Assembly: GCA_031363055.1 (NCBI GenBank)
Contig: JANLTP010000014.1
Location: 1-31,510 of the forward strand
DNA from: JANLTP01 sp031363055
GTDB taxonomy: Bacteria > Pseudomonadota > Gammaproteobacteria > Burkholderiales > Burkholderiaceae_E
Direction of reading: 5' to 3'
DNA length: 31,510 bases
The notes beneath the pieces are model-generated. The model saw only the letters and a program-made list of their open reading frames with translations. It was not told where the DNA came from and searched no databases. Below, piece by piece: positions 17,363-26,029 of this stretch. The stretch's first letter is position 1, and each line of letters opens with the position of its first letter. A program made the translations under genes and the position numbers.

Positions 17363-17526
17363 GGAGGCTGTCGAGGCTAAGAATGGGTGCGCAGTTTGAC
17401 CATAAATCGATGATCGCGGGTGACCGCCGAGGGGGTAATAGCGGGGCTATTTCCCCCTCGAATCGCGCCTTGCATCCAATCCCGGCATTCTTTGCTGCGC
17501 ACCCATTCTTAGCCTCGACAGCCTCC
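17363..17526. mobile_element. 164-bp palindromic element with 32-bp terminal inverted repeats (MITE-like)
   Basis: The element is bounded by a perfect 32-bp inverted repeat (17363-17394 and 17495-17526) beginning GGAGGCTGTCGAGG and ending GGGTGCGCAG when read inward. At its exact centre lies a second palindrome: a 15-bp stem (17428-17442 with 17446-17460, one T-T mismatch) with a GGG loop. The arms between are only weakly complementary. There is no room for a protein gene. CA flanks both ends, a possible 2-bp target duplication. The structure fits a non-autonomous miniature transposable element; a large RNA hairpin terminator is the alternative. It starts 4 bp after the fccB stop and ends 2 bp before the dsbB start. 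Confidence 0.75.
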
Positions 17527-17528
17527 CA

Positions 17529-18032
17529 GTGAATAGAAGTCCGTTCATGCCACTGGTGGCGGTACTGTCGTTTACCGCCGTGTTGATCGGCCTGCTCTCG
17601 CAGCATGGGTTCGATATGCAGCCGTGTGCCTGGTGCATCTTGCAACGACTCTTCTATATCGTGATCGGCCTGCTCGCACTGCTCGCCTGGTGGCGTAATT
17701 CGAAAGTCAGGAGTACCGGTGGTTTGCGCAGCGAGCCGCGCCTGAATCAGTTGGCGGTACTTTGTTCGGTACTTTCTCTGGTCGGTGTGGCTGCGGCCTT
17801 GTATCAGCATTTCGTAGCGGCGCGAACCGAGTCCTGCGCCGTTACCCTGGCCGATAAGATCGTCAAATGGCCGGGACTCGACACGCTGGCACCTTGGTTG
17901 TTCAAGGCCACCGCGTTGTGTAGCGACGCCAATGTTGAACTGCTTAAATTGCCCTATGCCATCTGGAGTGCATTGTTCTTCCTGCTGCTGCTTTTTTTGA
18001 GTCTGCGCGGCTCCTGGCGCGCGGCACGCTAG
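17529..18032 (+). CDS. dsbB: Disulfide bond formation protein B
   Basis: Inner-membrane quinone reductase that reoxidises the periplasmic oxidase DsbA. The 167-residue protein has four transmembrane helices (about residues 8-24, 41-56, 74-92 and 140-160). The first periplasmic loop carries the CxxC pair Cys33/Cys36 in MQPCAWCILQR, and the second loop has Cys103 and Cys131 (ESCAVTL, ATALCSD), the full set needed for electron relay. The start is uncertain: GTG 17529 lies 2 bp from the end of the palindromic element and ATG 17547 is in frame; neither has a good Shine-Dalgarno sequence, which suggests the element replaced the original leader. Confidence 0.93.
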   Translation: MNRSPFMPLVAVLSFTAVLIGLLSQHGFDMQPCAWCILQRLFYIVIGLLALLAWWRNSKVRSTGGLRSEPRLNQLAVLCSVLSLVGVAAALYQHFVAARTESCAVTLADKIVKWPGLDTLAPWLFKATALCSDANVELLKLPYAIWSALFFLLLLFLSLRGSWRAAR

Positions 18033-18040
18033 CCGAACAC

Positions 18041-18997
18041 GTGAAAACCATGCCCCCATTGCCCAACAGTCTGGAACAGCTCAAAACCATGACCGTGGTG
18101 GTCGCTGATACCGGCGATTTCAATCTGATGCGCGCCTATGCGCCACGCGATGCGACCACCAATCCAACCTTGATCTTGAAAGCGGTGCAAAAGCCGGAGT
18201 ACCAGAGTCTGCTCGTCGAAACCGCTGCCCGCTTTGGTGGCGAAGGCGTCACCGCCGTCTGTGATCGGCTGCTGGTACGATTCGGTCGCGAGATCCTGGC
18301 GATCATCCCGGGTCGGGTATCGACCGAAGTGGATGCCCGATTGTCGTTTGATACCGATGCCTCGGTGACCAAGGCGCGGCGCCTGATCGCCTTGTATGAA
18401 GAAGCAGGCATCAGCCGCGAACGGGTGCTCATCAAACTGGCAGCCACCTGGGAGGGCATTCGCGCGGCGGGCAGGCTGGAGAACGAAGGCATTCACTGCA
18501 ATCTGACCTTGCTGTTCGGTTTTCCGCAAGCAGTGGCCTGTGCCGATGCCGGGGTCACGCTGATTTCGCCCTTCGTCGGGCGTATTTACGATTGGTATAA
18601 AAAGCGCGATGGTCGTGATTTCAGCGGCGAAGAAGATCCCGGCGTGTTGTCGGTACGGCGTATCTATCAGTACTACAAACGGTTTGGTTATCCGACCGAA
18701 GTGATGGGCGCGAGCTTTCGCAATGTCGGTCAGATTCTCGCGCTGGCGGGCTGCGATCTTTTGACCATCAGTCCCGAATTGCTCGAGCAGTTGCAGCAAT
18801 CGCAAGCGATCCTGTCGCGCCGATTGGATGACGCCAGCGCACGCGCGCAAAGCATCGAGCGAGCGAGGTTCGATGAGCGGCATTTTCGATTCGACATGAA
18901 TGAAGATGCGATGGCGAGCGACAAATTATCGGAAGGAATCCGGGCGTTCGTGGCCGACGCGGTCAAGCTCGATGCGCTGGCAGCGGGGCAAACTTAA
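18041..18997 (+). CDS. tal: Transaldolase
   Basis: Pentose phosphate enzyme moving a dihydroxyacetone unit between sedoheptulose 7-phosphate and glyceraldehyde 3-phosphate. The 318-residue protein is a TalB-type (class I aldolase barrel): TTNPTLILKA near residue 40, Schiff-base Lys132 in RVLIKLAATWEGI, then NLTLLFGFPQAVACADAG and ISPFVGRIYDWY. Length agrees with E. coli TalB. The frame starts at GTG 18041, 8 bp after dsbB; an ATG three codons on is an equal candidate, and neither has a clear ribosome-binding site, so coupling to dsbB translation is likely. Its stop overlaps the convergent dut stop by 4 bp. Confidence 0.97.
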   Translation: MKTMPPLPNSLEQLKTMTVVVADTGDFNLMRAYAPRDATTNPTLILKAVQKPEYQSLLVETAARFGGEGVTAVCDRLLVRFGREILAIIPGRVSTEVDARLSFDTDASVTKARRLIALYEEAGISRERVLIKLAATWEGIRAAGRLENEGIHCNLTLLFGFPQAVACADAGVTLISPFVGRIYDWYKKRDGRDFSGEEDPGVLSVRRIYQYYKRFGYPTEVMGASFRNVGQILALAGCDLLTISPELLEQLQQSQAILSRRLDDASARAQSIERARFDERHFRFDMNEDAMASDKLSEGIRAFVADAVKLDALAAGQT

Positions 18998-19440
18998 CGT
19001 TTGCCGGTGCTGCCAAAACCGCCCGTGCTGCGGTCGCTATTCTCAAATTCATCGACGACGTTAAAGCTCACTTGTAGCACCGGCACAATCACCAGTTGCG
19101 CGATGCGCTCGAGTGCCTCGAAGCTGAACGCGTTCGATGATCGATTCCAGCAGGAAACCATTAGCGCGCCTTGATAGTCCGAGTCGATCAGGCCGACCAG
19201 ATTGCCGAGCACGATGCCATGTTTGTGGCCCAGGCCGGAGCGCGGCAAGATCATTGCGCAGTAACCGGGATCACCAATGTGAATAGCCAGCCCGGTCGGT
19301 ATGAGGATGGTTTCGCCCGCGCCGATATGCGTTGAGCCGTCAGTGCAGGCTCGTAGATCGAGGCCGGCGCTGCCCGCTGTTGCGTAGGTTGGCCAATGTT
19401 CGCGCAACCTCGCATCGAGAATTTTCACATCAATTTTCAT
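18994..19440 (-). CDS. dut: Deoxyuridine 5'-triphosphate nucleotidohydrolase (dUTPase)
   Basis: Hydrolyses dUTP to dUMP and PPi, keeping uracil out of DNA and supplying dTMP synthesis. The 148-residue trimeric-type enzyme shows all five motifs in order: AGLDLRA, PRSGLGHKHG, the catalytic GLIDSDYQG, ERIAQLVIVP and the C-terminal GGFGSTG arm. The ATG overlaps the coaBC stop (ATGA), matching the common coaBC-dut operon. Its 3' end meets tal. Confidence 0.97.
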   Translation of the reverse strand: MKIDVKILDARLREHWPTYATAGSAGLDLRACTDGSTHIGAGETILIPTGLAIHIGDPGYCAMILPRSGLGHKHGIVLGNLVGLIDSDYQGALMVSCWNRSSNAFSFEALERIAQLVIVPVLQVSFNVVDEFENSDRSTGGFGSTGKR

Positions 19441-20774
19441 ACAGAATCTTTTCGGTCAGGCAACAACGATTGAGCGCGCTTTTTCAACGTTATGGGTGTT
19501 TTGGTGGACACGGACTTTTTCGCCGCGACCGGCGCTGCCATTCGTTGTGCGATCTCGGTCACCAAGGTACGCGCCAGACTGTGCTTGTCGGCTCGCGACA
19601 ATCGCATTGAACCACCGGCGTCAACCAGTAACAATTCGTTGTCGTCGCGCCCAAACGTCTGATGGCCAATGTTGGCGACCAACAGCGGCACGCCTTTGCG
19701 AATTCGTTTCGCGGTGGCGTTTTGCTCGAGATTTTCGCTCTCGGCGGCGAATCCAACGCAGTACGGCGCACGGCTTGACTGGGCGACCGAAGCCAGAATG
19801 TCCGGGTTCTCGGCAAACTTGAGTTCCGGCAAACTTTGGTCGGTGGTTTTTTTCAGCTTGCTGCTGCTGCTGTTGGCCACTCGCCAGTCGGCCACGGCGG
19901 CGACCGCGATGAAGAGGTCGACTCCGGCCAGATTCGCATGGACGGCGTCAAACATGTCCCGGGCTGAGCGTACATCGCTGCGTTGCACGCCGTGCGGACT
20001 CGCGAGAGCCGTCGGACCGGAGATCAGGTGCACCTGCGCGCCGGCCTGTCGACAGGCCCGCGCAATGGCGTAGCCCATCTTGCCAGAGGACAGGTTGGTG
20101 ATGCCTCGCACTGGGTCGATCGCTTCGAACGTCGGCCCAGCGGTAATCAGCACTCGCTTGCCGGACAATCGTTTCGGTGTCAAAAAAGCGATCAATTCTT
20201 CGAGCAGTACCTCGGGCTCGAGCATACGGCCGTCGCCAGTTTCGCCGCAGGCTTGATCGCCGCTATCGGGTCCAAGCACGGTGACGCCGTCCGCGCGCAA
20301 TTGCGCGGCGTTACGCTGGGTTGCGGGGTGGCTCCACATCTGCCGATTCATCGCCGGCGCAATCAACAATGGGCACTCACGTGCGACGCACAGCAACGTC
20401 AGTAAATCGTCACAGGAACCATGAGCCAGTTTGGCCATGAAGTCGGCCGATGCCGGTACCACCATGATCGCATCAGCGCCGCGCGAGAGATCGATATGCG
20501 CCATGTTATTGGCAACCCGTGGATCCCACTGGTCAGTGTAGACCGCGCGCCCGGTCAGCGCCTGAAAGGTCACGGCCGTGACGAACCGGGTGGCCGATTC
20601 GCTCATCACGACTTGCACGCTGGCACCGGCACGCTGCAGACTGCGCGCCAGTTCGGCTGCCTTGAATCCGGCGACGCCAGCGCTGATACCGAGCACGATG
20701 TGCCGGCCGGCCAACTCACCCGCTGGGGCGCCTGGCGATGTTTGGATGCCCAGCGATGATTGATCTGCCTTCAT
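19437..20774 (-). CDS. coaBC: Bifunctional phosphopantothenoylcysteine decarboxylase/synthetase
   Basis: Performs two steps of coenzyme A synthesis: joins cysteine to 4'-phosphopantothenate (CoaB) and decarboxylates the product (CoaC). The N-terminal flavin-dependent CoaC domain (residues about 22-200) has GISAGVAGFKA, the catalytic His in MAHIDLSRGADA, PAMNRQMW and the flexible-flap CGETGDGRML. The CoaB domain (about 208-405) begins RVLITAGPTFEAIDPVR and contains SSGKMGYAIA, AVADWRV and KLKKT. Residues after about 415 form a lysine-rich tail (AAKKSVSTKTPITLKKRAQ). The start overlaps the lspA stop by 4 bp. Confidence 0.97.
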   Translation of the reverse strand: MKADQSSLGIQTSPGAPAGELAGRHIVLGISAGVAGFKAAELARSLQRAGASVQVVMSESATRFVTAVTFQALTGRAVYTDQWDPRVANNMAHIDLSRGADAIMVVPASADFMAKLAHGSCDDLLTLLCVARECPLLIAPAMNRQMWSHPATQRNAAQLRADGVTVLGPDSGDQACGETGDGRMLEPEVLLEELIAFLTPKRLSGKRVLITAGPTFEAIDPVRGITNLSSGKMGYAIARACRQAGAQVHLISGPTALASPHGVQRSDVRSARDMFDAVHANLAGVDLFIAVAAVADWRVANSSSSKLKKTTDQSLPELKFAENPDILASVAQSSRAPYCVGFAAESENLEQNATAKRIRKGVPLLVANIGHQTFGRDDNELLLVDAGGSMRLSRADKHSLARTLVTEIAQRMAAPVAAKKSVSTKTPITLKKRAQSLLPDRKDSV

Positions 20775-21265
20775 GCTTTACTCTTTCGAACACGACGCAA
20801 CTCGTCGAGGATCAGCAATACGGCACCGACTGAAATAGCACTGTCGGCGACATTAAAGGCCGGGAAGAAGTAACGATCGTAGTAAACGAGCAGGAAGTCG
20901 ACCACCTGTCCTCGAAAGATACGGTCAATGACGTTACCGACGGCGCCGCCGAGGATCAGAGCCAGCGCCAGCGCGAACAGTTTTTGGGCTGAATGCCGGA
21001 ACAGCAAGTAGATCATGAAGACGGCTGCGGCCAGCCCGAGTGTTATGAAAAACCAGCGCTGCCAACCGGCCGCGGACGCCAGAAAACTGAACGCTGCGCC
21101 CTTGTTGTAAAGCAGGGTCAGATCGAAGAAGCCTGCAATGACGGCCTTCCTTTCGGCAAAGGCAAAACTGCGAACGATCAAGGCCTTGGTCAACTGATCG
21201 AGCAAGATAATCAGAGCCGCGAGCATCAGCCAGGAGCCAACACTGCGGCGTGAGGATTTAGCCAA
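20771..21265 (-). CDS. lspA: Lipoprotein signal peptidase
   Basis: Inner-membrane aspartic protease (signal peptidase II) that removes the signal peptide of prolipoproteins after lipidation. Four helices are visible (starting at WLMLAALIILLDQ, WFFITLGLAAAVFMIYL, LFALALALILGGAVGN and ADSAISVGAVLLIL). The catalytic aspartates lie in GNVIDRI and FNVADSAI. I place the start at the TTG 21263-21265: an AGGAG that overlaps the ileS stop lies 10 bases upstream, and the product of 164 residues equals E. coli LspA. The longer ATG frame (21310) would add 15 residues inside ileS. The ileS-lspA order is conserved. Confidence 0.95.
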   Translation of the reverse strand: MAKSSRRSVGSWLMLAALIILLDQLTKALIVRSFAFAERKAVIAGFFDLTLLYNKGAAFSFLASAAGWQRWFFITLGLAAAVFMIYLLFRHSAQKLFALALALILGGAVGNVIDRIFRGQVVDFLLVYYDRYFFPAFNVADSAISVGAVLLILDELRRVRKSKA

Positions 21266-21278
21266 GATCCAGCGACTC

Positions 21279-24203
21279 CTAAGCGAAGCGACGACGATCG
21301 CCGCCGCCAAACAGGTTGTTCGAACAGCGCATGCAAATCAGCGGGTGATCGCTGTTGCCACCGACATCAGCGCGATAGTGCCAGCAACGGTCGCACTTTT
21401 TTTCGGTGCTGGCTTTCACGACCACGCTCTGTTGTGCCGACGCGGACTCGTCCGACGCAGAGTCGCCCGACGCAGACGCCGCCGATACAGATTCTGCCGG
21501 CACCAGCCTGGCCGCCGAAGTGATACTCACATATTTGAGGTCATCGCCGAGGCTGGCGAGGAGGGTGTATTGCGGCTCGGCGGCCCGGACTTCGAGCTCG
21601 GCTTGCAGCGATGACCCGATCGCGCCGGTGCTGCGGGCGTCTTCGAGACGCTTCTGGACTTCGGCGCGCCACTCGCGAATCTGCGCCCATTTCGCGAGCA
21701 ATGACTCGCCGTCGGCCATCTCGGGCCAGCGATAGTATGTCTGCGTGAAGATGGTCTCGCCGGCTTCACTCCAGGCCTTCGGGTTAAAAAGTTTCCAGGC
21801 CTCTTCGGCAGTGAATGAAGCCACTGGCGCCAGAATTCGCAACAAGGCATCGGTAATCTGATGCAAAGCGGTTTGTGCCGAACGGCGCGCAACACTGTCT
21901 GCCGCGCAGGTGTAGAGCCGGTCCTTCAGAATATCAAGATAAAACGCGCCCAAAAACTCCGAACAATAGGTCTGCACCTTGGTCATGATCGGGTGAAACT
22001 CGAAACGCGCGAAATCTGCTTCGATGTCCTTTTGCAGGTTGGCCGAATAGGCGATTGCATATCGATCGATTTCGAGCAGAGCGGCATCCGCGACCGCTTG
22101 GCTGTCGAATGCGAAGTCAGCGATATTGGCGAGCAGAAAACGCAAGGTGTTGCGAATTCTTCGATACGACTCGACGACGCGCTTCAGAATTTCATCGGAC
22201 AGCGCGAGCTCTCCCGAATAGTCGCTGCTGGCGATCCACAGCCGGATAATTTCGGCGCCGAACTTGTTGTAGATCTCATGCGGTTCGTTGCCGTTGCCCA
22301 TCGACTTCGACATCTTTCGTCCCTGGCCATCGACCACCATGCCGTGCGTCAGGATCGAGCGATAGGGCGGCACGCCGTTCAGCATCGACGAAGACAGCAG
22401 TGATGAATGGAACCAGCCGCGATGCTGATCGCTGCCTTCCAGATACAAGTCGGCCGGGAAGCTCGCCTTCGATTTGTGCGAGCCGCGCAGAACCGTCTGG
22501 TGCGTGCTGCCCGAATCGAACCAGACGTCGAGCGTGTCACGATTCTTGACCCAGTCGGCAGGATCCGGCTCACCGACCGCGCGCAACAATTCGGCGGCAT
22601 CAATGGTTTGCCAGACTTCGATTCCATACTGTTCGATTTTCTGCGCGACCAGTTCAATCAATTGCTGCGTTTTTGGATGCAGCTCGCCGCTTTCCTTGTG
22701 CACAAAAAAGGCCATCGGCACGCCCCATTGGCGCTGTCGGGATAGCGTCCAGTCGGGTCGATTGGCGATCATGCCGTGTAGTCGAGCCTTGCCCCAAGCG
22801 GGGAAAAAAGCAGTCGCTTCGATACCGGCCAGCGCGGTCTCGCGCAGGCTGGCCCGGCCGTTGTTCGGCTTGACATCCATGCTCGCAAACCACTGCGATG
22901 AAGCGCGGTAAATGATCGGTGTTTTGTGGCGCCAGCAATGCATGTAGCTGTGCTCGTACTTGAACACTCGAAACAGGCAACCGTGCTCGCGCAGGAGTTC
23001 GACAATGTTCGGATTGGCCTGCCAGATCGACAGGCCACCGAAGTCGGCCATATTGGCGGCGAATTTTCCATCGCCCATGACCGGCTGCAAGATTTGTGCA
23101 TCGGTCATGCCATAACGTTTGCATGAAGCGAAGTCTTCGACGCCATACGCCGGCGCTGAATGGACGATGCCGGTGCCGGATTCCAGCGTCACATAGTCGG
23201 CCAGATAGACCGGTGAGCGGCGATCGTAAAAGGGATGCGCGAACTCAATGTTTTCAAGCGCATCGCCCTTACAAGTCGCCAGCACTTCGCCCTCGAGCTG
23301 GTAACTCTCCAGACATGCTGTTACCCGCTCGGCGGCCAGCAGCAGCAACGCGGCGTCGCCTTGCCATTGCACTTGAACCAGCGCGTAGTCGAACTCCGGA
23401 TGCACATTCAAGGCCTGATTCGACGGCAGCGTCCACGGCGTCGTGGTCCAGATGAGCACGTATCCGCGACTCAGCGGCAACTGCGGCAAATTGAACGCGC
23501 GGGCCAGGGCAGCCGCTTGATCGGCAATGAAGGGCAGGCCGACATCAACGGCCGGATCGACCTTGTCGGCATATTCGACTTCCGCTTCGGCGAGTGCCGA
23601 GCCGCAATCGAAGCACCAGTTCACAGGCTTGAGTCCGCGATAGACGAATCCGTCGCTCATGATCTTGCCCAACACGCGCAGCTCGTCGGCTTCGTTGGAC
23701 GGCGCCATCGTCAGGTACGGGTCTTCCCAATCGCCCAGCACACCGAGGCGAATGAATTGTTTTTTCTGTATCGCGATCTGCTCGGTCGCGTAGGCACGCG
23801 ATTTGGCCTGAACCACTTCGGGCGCGAGTCCACGACCGAATTCCTTTTCGATGCGAATTTCGATCGGCATGCCGTGGCAATCCCAACCGGGAATGTAGCG
23901 CGAGTCGAAGCCGGCCATCTGCCGGCTTTTGACGATCATGTCTTTCAGAATTTTGTTGACCGCATGACCGTTGTGAATCTCGCCGTTCGCGAACGGCGGG
24001 CCGTCATGCAACTGCCACAAGGGACGACCCTTCGAGTGCTCGCGAATGCGTTGATAAATGCCCTTGTCCTGCCATTGCTGGGTCCAGGACGGTTCGCGTT
24101 TGGGTAAATCGCCGCGCATCGGAAACGGCGTATCGGGCAAGTTCAGCGTCTTGCGGTACGGCGATTCGGCGGGCGCGGAGGCGGCGGTTTTACCGTCGGC
24201 CAT
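21279..24203 (-). CDS. ileS: Isoleucyl-tRNA synthetase
   Basis: Charges tRNA-Ile with isoleucine and edits valine. The 974-residue class I enzyme has DGPPFANGEIHNGHAVNK near residue 68, the CP1 editing domain (about 190-420, with LIWTTTPWTLPSNQALN and SGTGIVHSAPAYGVEDF), DVWFDSGSTH, the catalytic KMSKS in GRKMSKSMGNG, and a C-terminal zinc site CDRCWHYRADVG...CMRCSNNLFG. The normal HIGH motif reads HNGH (residues 77-80). A serine/alanine-rich linker (around residues 905-935, SAASASGDSASDESASAQQ) precedes the zinc site. ATG 24203 follows AAAGGA. It is not preceded by a recognisable T-box, as expected for Proteobacteria. Confidence 0.98.
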   Translation of the reverse strand: MADGKTAASAPAESPYRKTLNLPDTPFPMRGDLPKREPSWTQQWQDKGIYQRIREHSKGRPLWQLHDGPPFANGEIHNGHAVNKILKDMIVKSRQMAGFDSRYIPGWDCHGMPIEIRIEKEFGRGLAPEVVQAKSRAYATEQIAIQKKQFIRLGVLGDWEDPYLTMAPSNEADELRVLGKIMSDGFVYRGLKPVNWCFDCGSALAEAEVEYADKVDPAVDVGLPFIADQAAALARAFNLPQLPLSRGYVLIWTTTPWTLPSNQALNVHPEFDYALVQVQWQGDAALLLLAAERVTACLESYQLEGEVLATCKGDALENIEFAHPFYDRRSPVYLADYVTLESGTGIVHSAPAYGVEDFASCKRYGMTDAQILQPVMGDGKFAANMADFGGLSIWQANPNIVELLREHGCLFRVFKYEHSYMHCWRHKTPIIYRASSQWFASMDVKPNNGRASLRETALAGIEATAFFPAWGKARLHGMIANRPDWTLSRQRQWGVPMAFFVHKESGELHPKTQQLIELVAQKIEQYGIEVWQTIDAAELLRAVGEPDPADWVKNRDTLDVWFDSGSTHQTVLRGSHKSKASFPADLYLEGSDQHRGWFHSSLLSSSMLNGVPPYRSILTHGMVVDGQGRKMSKSMGNGNEPHEIYNKFGAEIIRLWIASSDYSGELALSDEILKRVVESYRRIRNTLRFLLANIADFAFDSQAVADAALLEIDRYAIAYSANLQKDIEADFARFEFHPIMTKVQTYCSEFLGAFYLDILKDRLYTCAADSVARRSAQTALHQITDALLRILAPVASFTAEEAWKLFNPKAWSEAGETIFTQTYYRWPEMADGESLLAKWAQIREWRAEVQKRLEDARSTGAIGSSLQAELEVRAAEPQYTLLASLGDDLKYVSITSAARLVPAESVSAASASGDSASDESASAQQSVVVKASTEKKCDRCWHYRADVGGNSDHPLICMRCSNNLFGGGDRRRFA

Positions 24204-24330
24204 GTTGTGATCCTTTAACTGATGAGGTGCGGGGAGAACGATTGTGCGCTACGGGCGCTATCTTAACGAAGGATTGCTGACCAAGGATTGGATATGAACA
24301 CCGCGCGATCGAACAACGCGTAATCAATCA

Positions 24331-25272
24331 TTAACCCGGCCGTTTCAAGCGCTGGCGCGCGTCGGCAGCGTCCTGCGCAATTTGCCGTTTGAGTAGTTCA
24401 AGATTTTCATAATTCTCCTCATCGCGCAGTTTGCTGACGAATTCGATCTGCACCAGTTTTCCGTAGACCGATTCATCGAAGTCAAAAACATGGACTTCGA
24501 GCACAAACGCACCGTCCATTTCAACTGCTGGCCGAGTTCCCAGGCTGGCGACCCCGTCTCGAACGACCAGTCCCAAGCCGTGAATCCGGACCGCAAAGAT
24601 GCCCGAAAGCGCCGGTCGCCGAAAGGCCAGGCGTATGTTCAGGGTGGGGAAGCCCAGGGTGCGGCCCAATTGGCGACCATGCGTCACATGGCCGGACATC
24701 GTGAAGGGTCGACCGAGCAACGATTGGGCAACATCGAGTGCGCCTTGACCCAGGGCCTTACGCACGGCGGAGCTCGATATTCGGCCGTGCGCATCGTTGA
24801 CGGTGGGCATCGCTTGCACCTCGAAGCCTTTGGCGCGGCCCTGTTCCATGAGTAGCGCGAGATCCCCGGTGCGGGCGGCACCGAACTTGAAATCGTCGCC
24901 AATCAGCAAGAACCGGGTTTGCAGTGCTGCCAGCAAGACCTCGTCGATAAATCGCTCGGCGCTCATCGATGCCAATTGGCTGTTGAAGTGTGCAATGTTC
25001 ACACGCTGAACGCGGTGTTCAGCCAAAGCGTCCAGTTTGTCGCGCAGGCTGCACACGCGCGCCGGCGCCGAGCCACGGCCCATTTGTGCAAAGTACTCCC
25101 GCGGATGAGGCTCGAAGGTCAGGACACAACTGGGCAACGAGCGCCGGGCGGCTTCGTTCGCCAGTTGCGTCAACAAAGCCTGGTGGCCACGATGAACGCC
25201 ATCGAAATTGCCGATAGTGACTGCTGAAGGGCGGCGCAACGCCATCGGCGGAGCGCGTCGGAAGACCTGCAT
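24331..25272 (-). CDS. ribF: Bifunctional riboflavin kinase/FAD synthetase
   Basis: Makes FMN from riboflavin, then FAD from FMN and ATP. The 313-residue protein has the N-terminal nucleotidyltransferase domain (about residues 16-170: TIGNFDGVHRGHQALL, VLTFEPHPREYF, LLIGDDFKFGAARTGD, ISSSAVRKALGQG) and the C-terminal riboflavin kinase domain (about 185-305: GHVTHGRQLGRTLGFPTLNI, GVASLGTRPA, EVHVFDF). It lies 127 bp upstream of ileS in the same direction, a usual bacterial arrangement; the spacer has no terminator, so read-through into ileS is plausible. No FMN riboswitch was seen. Confidence 0.97.
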   Translation of the reverse strand: MQVFRRAPPMALRRPSAVTIGNFDGVHRGHQALLTQLANEAARRSLPSCVLTFEPHPREYFAQMGRGSAPARVCSLRDKLDALAEHRVQRVNIAHFNSQLASMSAERFIDEVLLAALQTRFLLIGDDFKFGAARTGDLALLMEQGRAKGFEVQAMPTVNDAHGRISSSAVRKALGQGALDVAQSLLGRPFTMSGHVTHGRQLGRTLGFPTLNIRLAFRRPALSGIFAVRIHGLGLVVRDGVASLGTRPAVEMDGAFVLEVHVFDFDESVYGKLVQIEFVSKLRDEENYENLELLKRQIAQDAADARQRLKRPG

Positions 25273-25345
25273 GTACAGTTCGCAAAACTATGAATTATAA
25301 GGGCTTTCCGCCGAAAGTAGCGCAGCGACGGTGGTAACATTCGGC

Positions 25346-26029
25346 ATGAAAAAGATCGTCGCCCTGATTTCGGGACGGGGCTCGAACATGCAGGCCATTG
25401 TGCGATCCGGCCAAGCCGGTGGCTGGCGTGCCAGCAACGGCGAATCGGCGGCCTTCAGTGCCGTGATCAGCAACGAGCCGTCGGCCGAAGGGCTGATTTG
25501 GGCTCGCAGCCAGGGCATCGCGACGCGGGTCGTCGCACATCGTGATTACGCCGAGCGCGGCGCCTTTGAGCGTGCGTTGGCCGACGCGCTGGCACTTGAG
25601 CGACCGGATCTCATTATTCTGGCGGGTTTTATGCGAATTTTGGGCAGTGAGTTTGTGAGTCAATTCGAAGGGCGGATGATCAACATCCATCCGTCATTGT
25701 TGCCCTCGTTCAAGGGCCTGCACACTCACGCGCGCGCCCTGGCCGCCGGCGTCAAGGCACACGGGGCTACAGTGCATCTGGTCAGTCCGGAATTGGACAG
25801 TGGTGTCGTGTTGGCTCAGGCAGTGGTCGGTGTTGGCGAAACAGATACCGAGGACACGCTCAAGCAGGCAGTTCTGGCGGCCGAACATGCGCTGTATCCA
25901 AAAGTAGTCGGCTGGATCGCACGCGGCGAAATGGTCCTCTCCAAAGACGGTTATCACTGGCGCGATGCCGGTGCAACCGAAGCTCAGTGCCTGTGGATGG
26001 ATCGGCCCGACTTTGCTGCTTTGACTTAG
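25346..26029 (+). CDS. purN: Phosphoribosylglycinamide formyltransferase
   Basis: Third step of purine synthesis: transfers formyl from 10-formyltetrahydrofolate to GAR. The 227-residue product has KIVALISGRGSNMQAIV at the N-terminus, the catalytic Asn-x-His in INIHPSLLPSFKGLHTH, and HGATVHLVSPELDSGVVLAQ with the catalytic aspartate. The ATG at 25346 fits the family; an upstream GTG-type extension of 5 codons is possible but unlikely. It is about 12 residues longer at the C-terminus than E. coli PurN. The stop codon overlaps the next gene's GTG by one base (TAGTG), so the methyltransferase is translationally coupled. Confidence 0.97.
   Translation: MKKIVALISGRGSNMQAIVRSGQAGGWRASNGESAAFSAVISNEPSAEGLIWARSQGIATRVVAHRDYAERGAFERALADALALERPDLIILAGFMRILGSEFVSQFEGRMINIHPSLLPSFKGLHTHARALAAGVKAHGATVHLVSPELDSGVVLAQAVVGVGETDTEDTLKQAVLAAEHALYPKVVGWIARGEMVLSKDGYHWRDAGATEAQCLWMDRPDFAALT

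Noticed and set aside
21266..21310. ATG at 21310 as the start of lspA
   Set aside because: It would place the first 15 codons mainly within ileS; the TTG start with AGGAG gives the family length of 164 residues.
23235..24107. 290-codon plus-strand frame opposite ileS
   Set aside because: Antisense of conserved IleRS sequence, no recognisable protein features.
24204..24330. T-box or other riboswitch before ileS
   Set aside because: The 127-bp spacer has no T-box sequence, no specifier loop pattern and no terminator hairpin.
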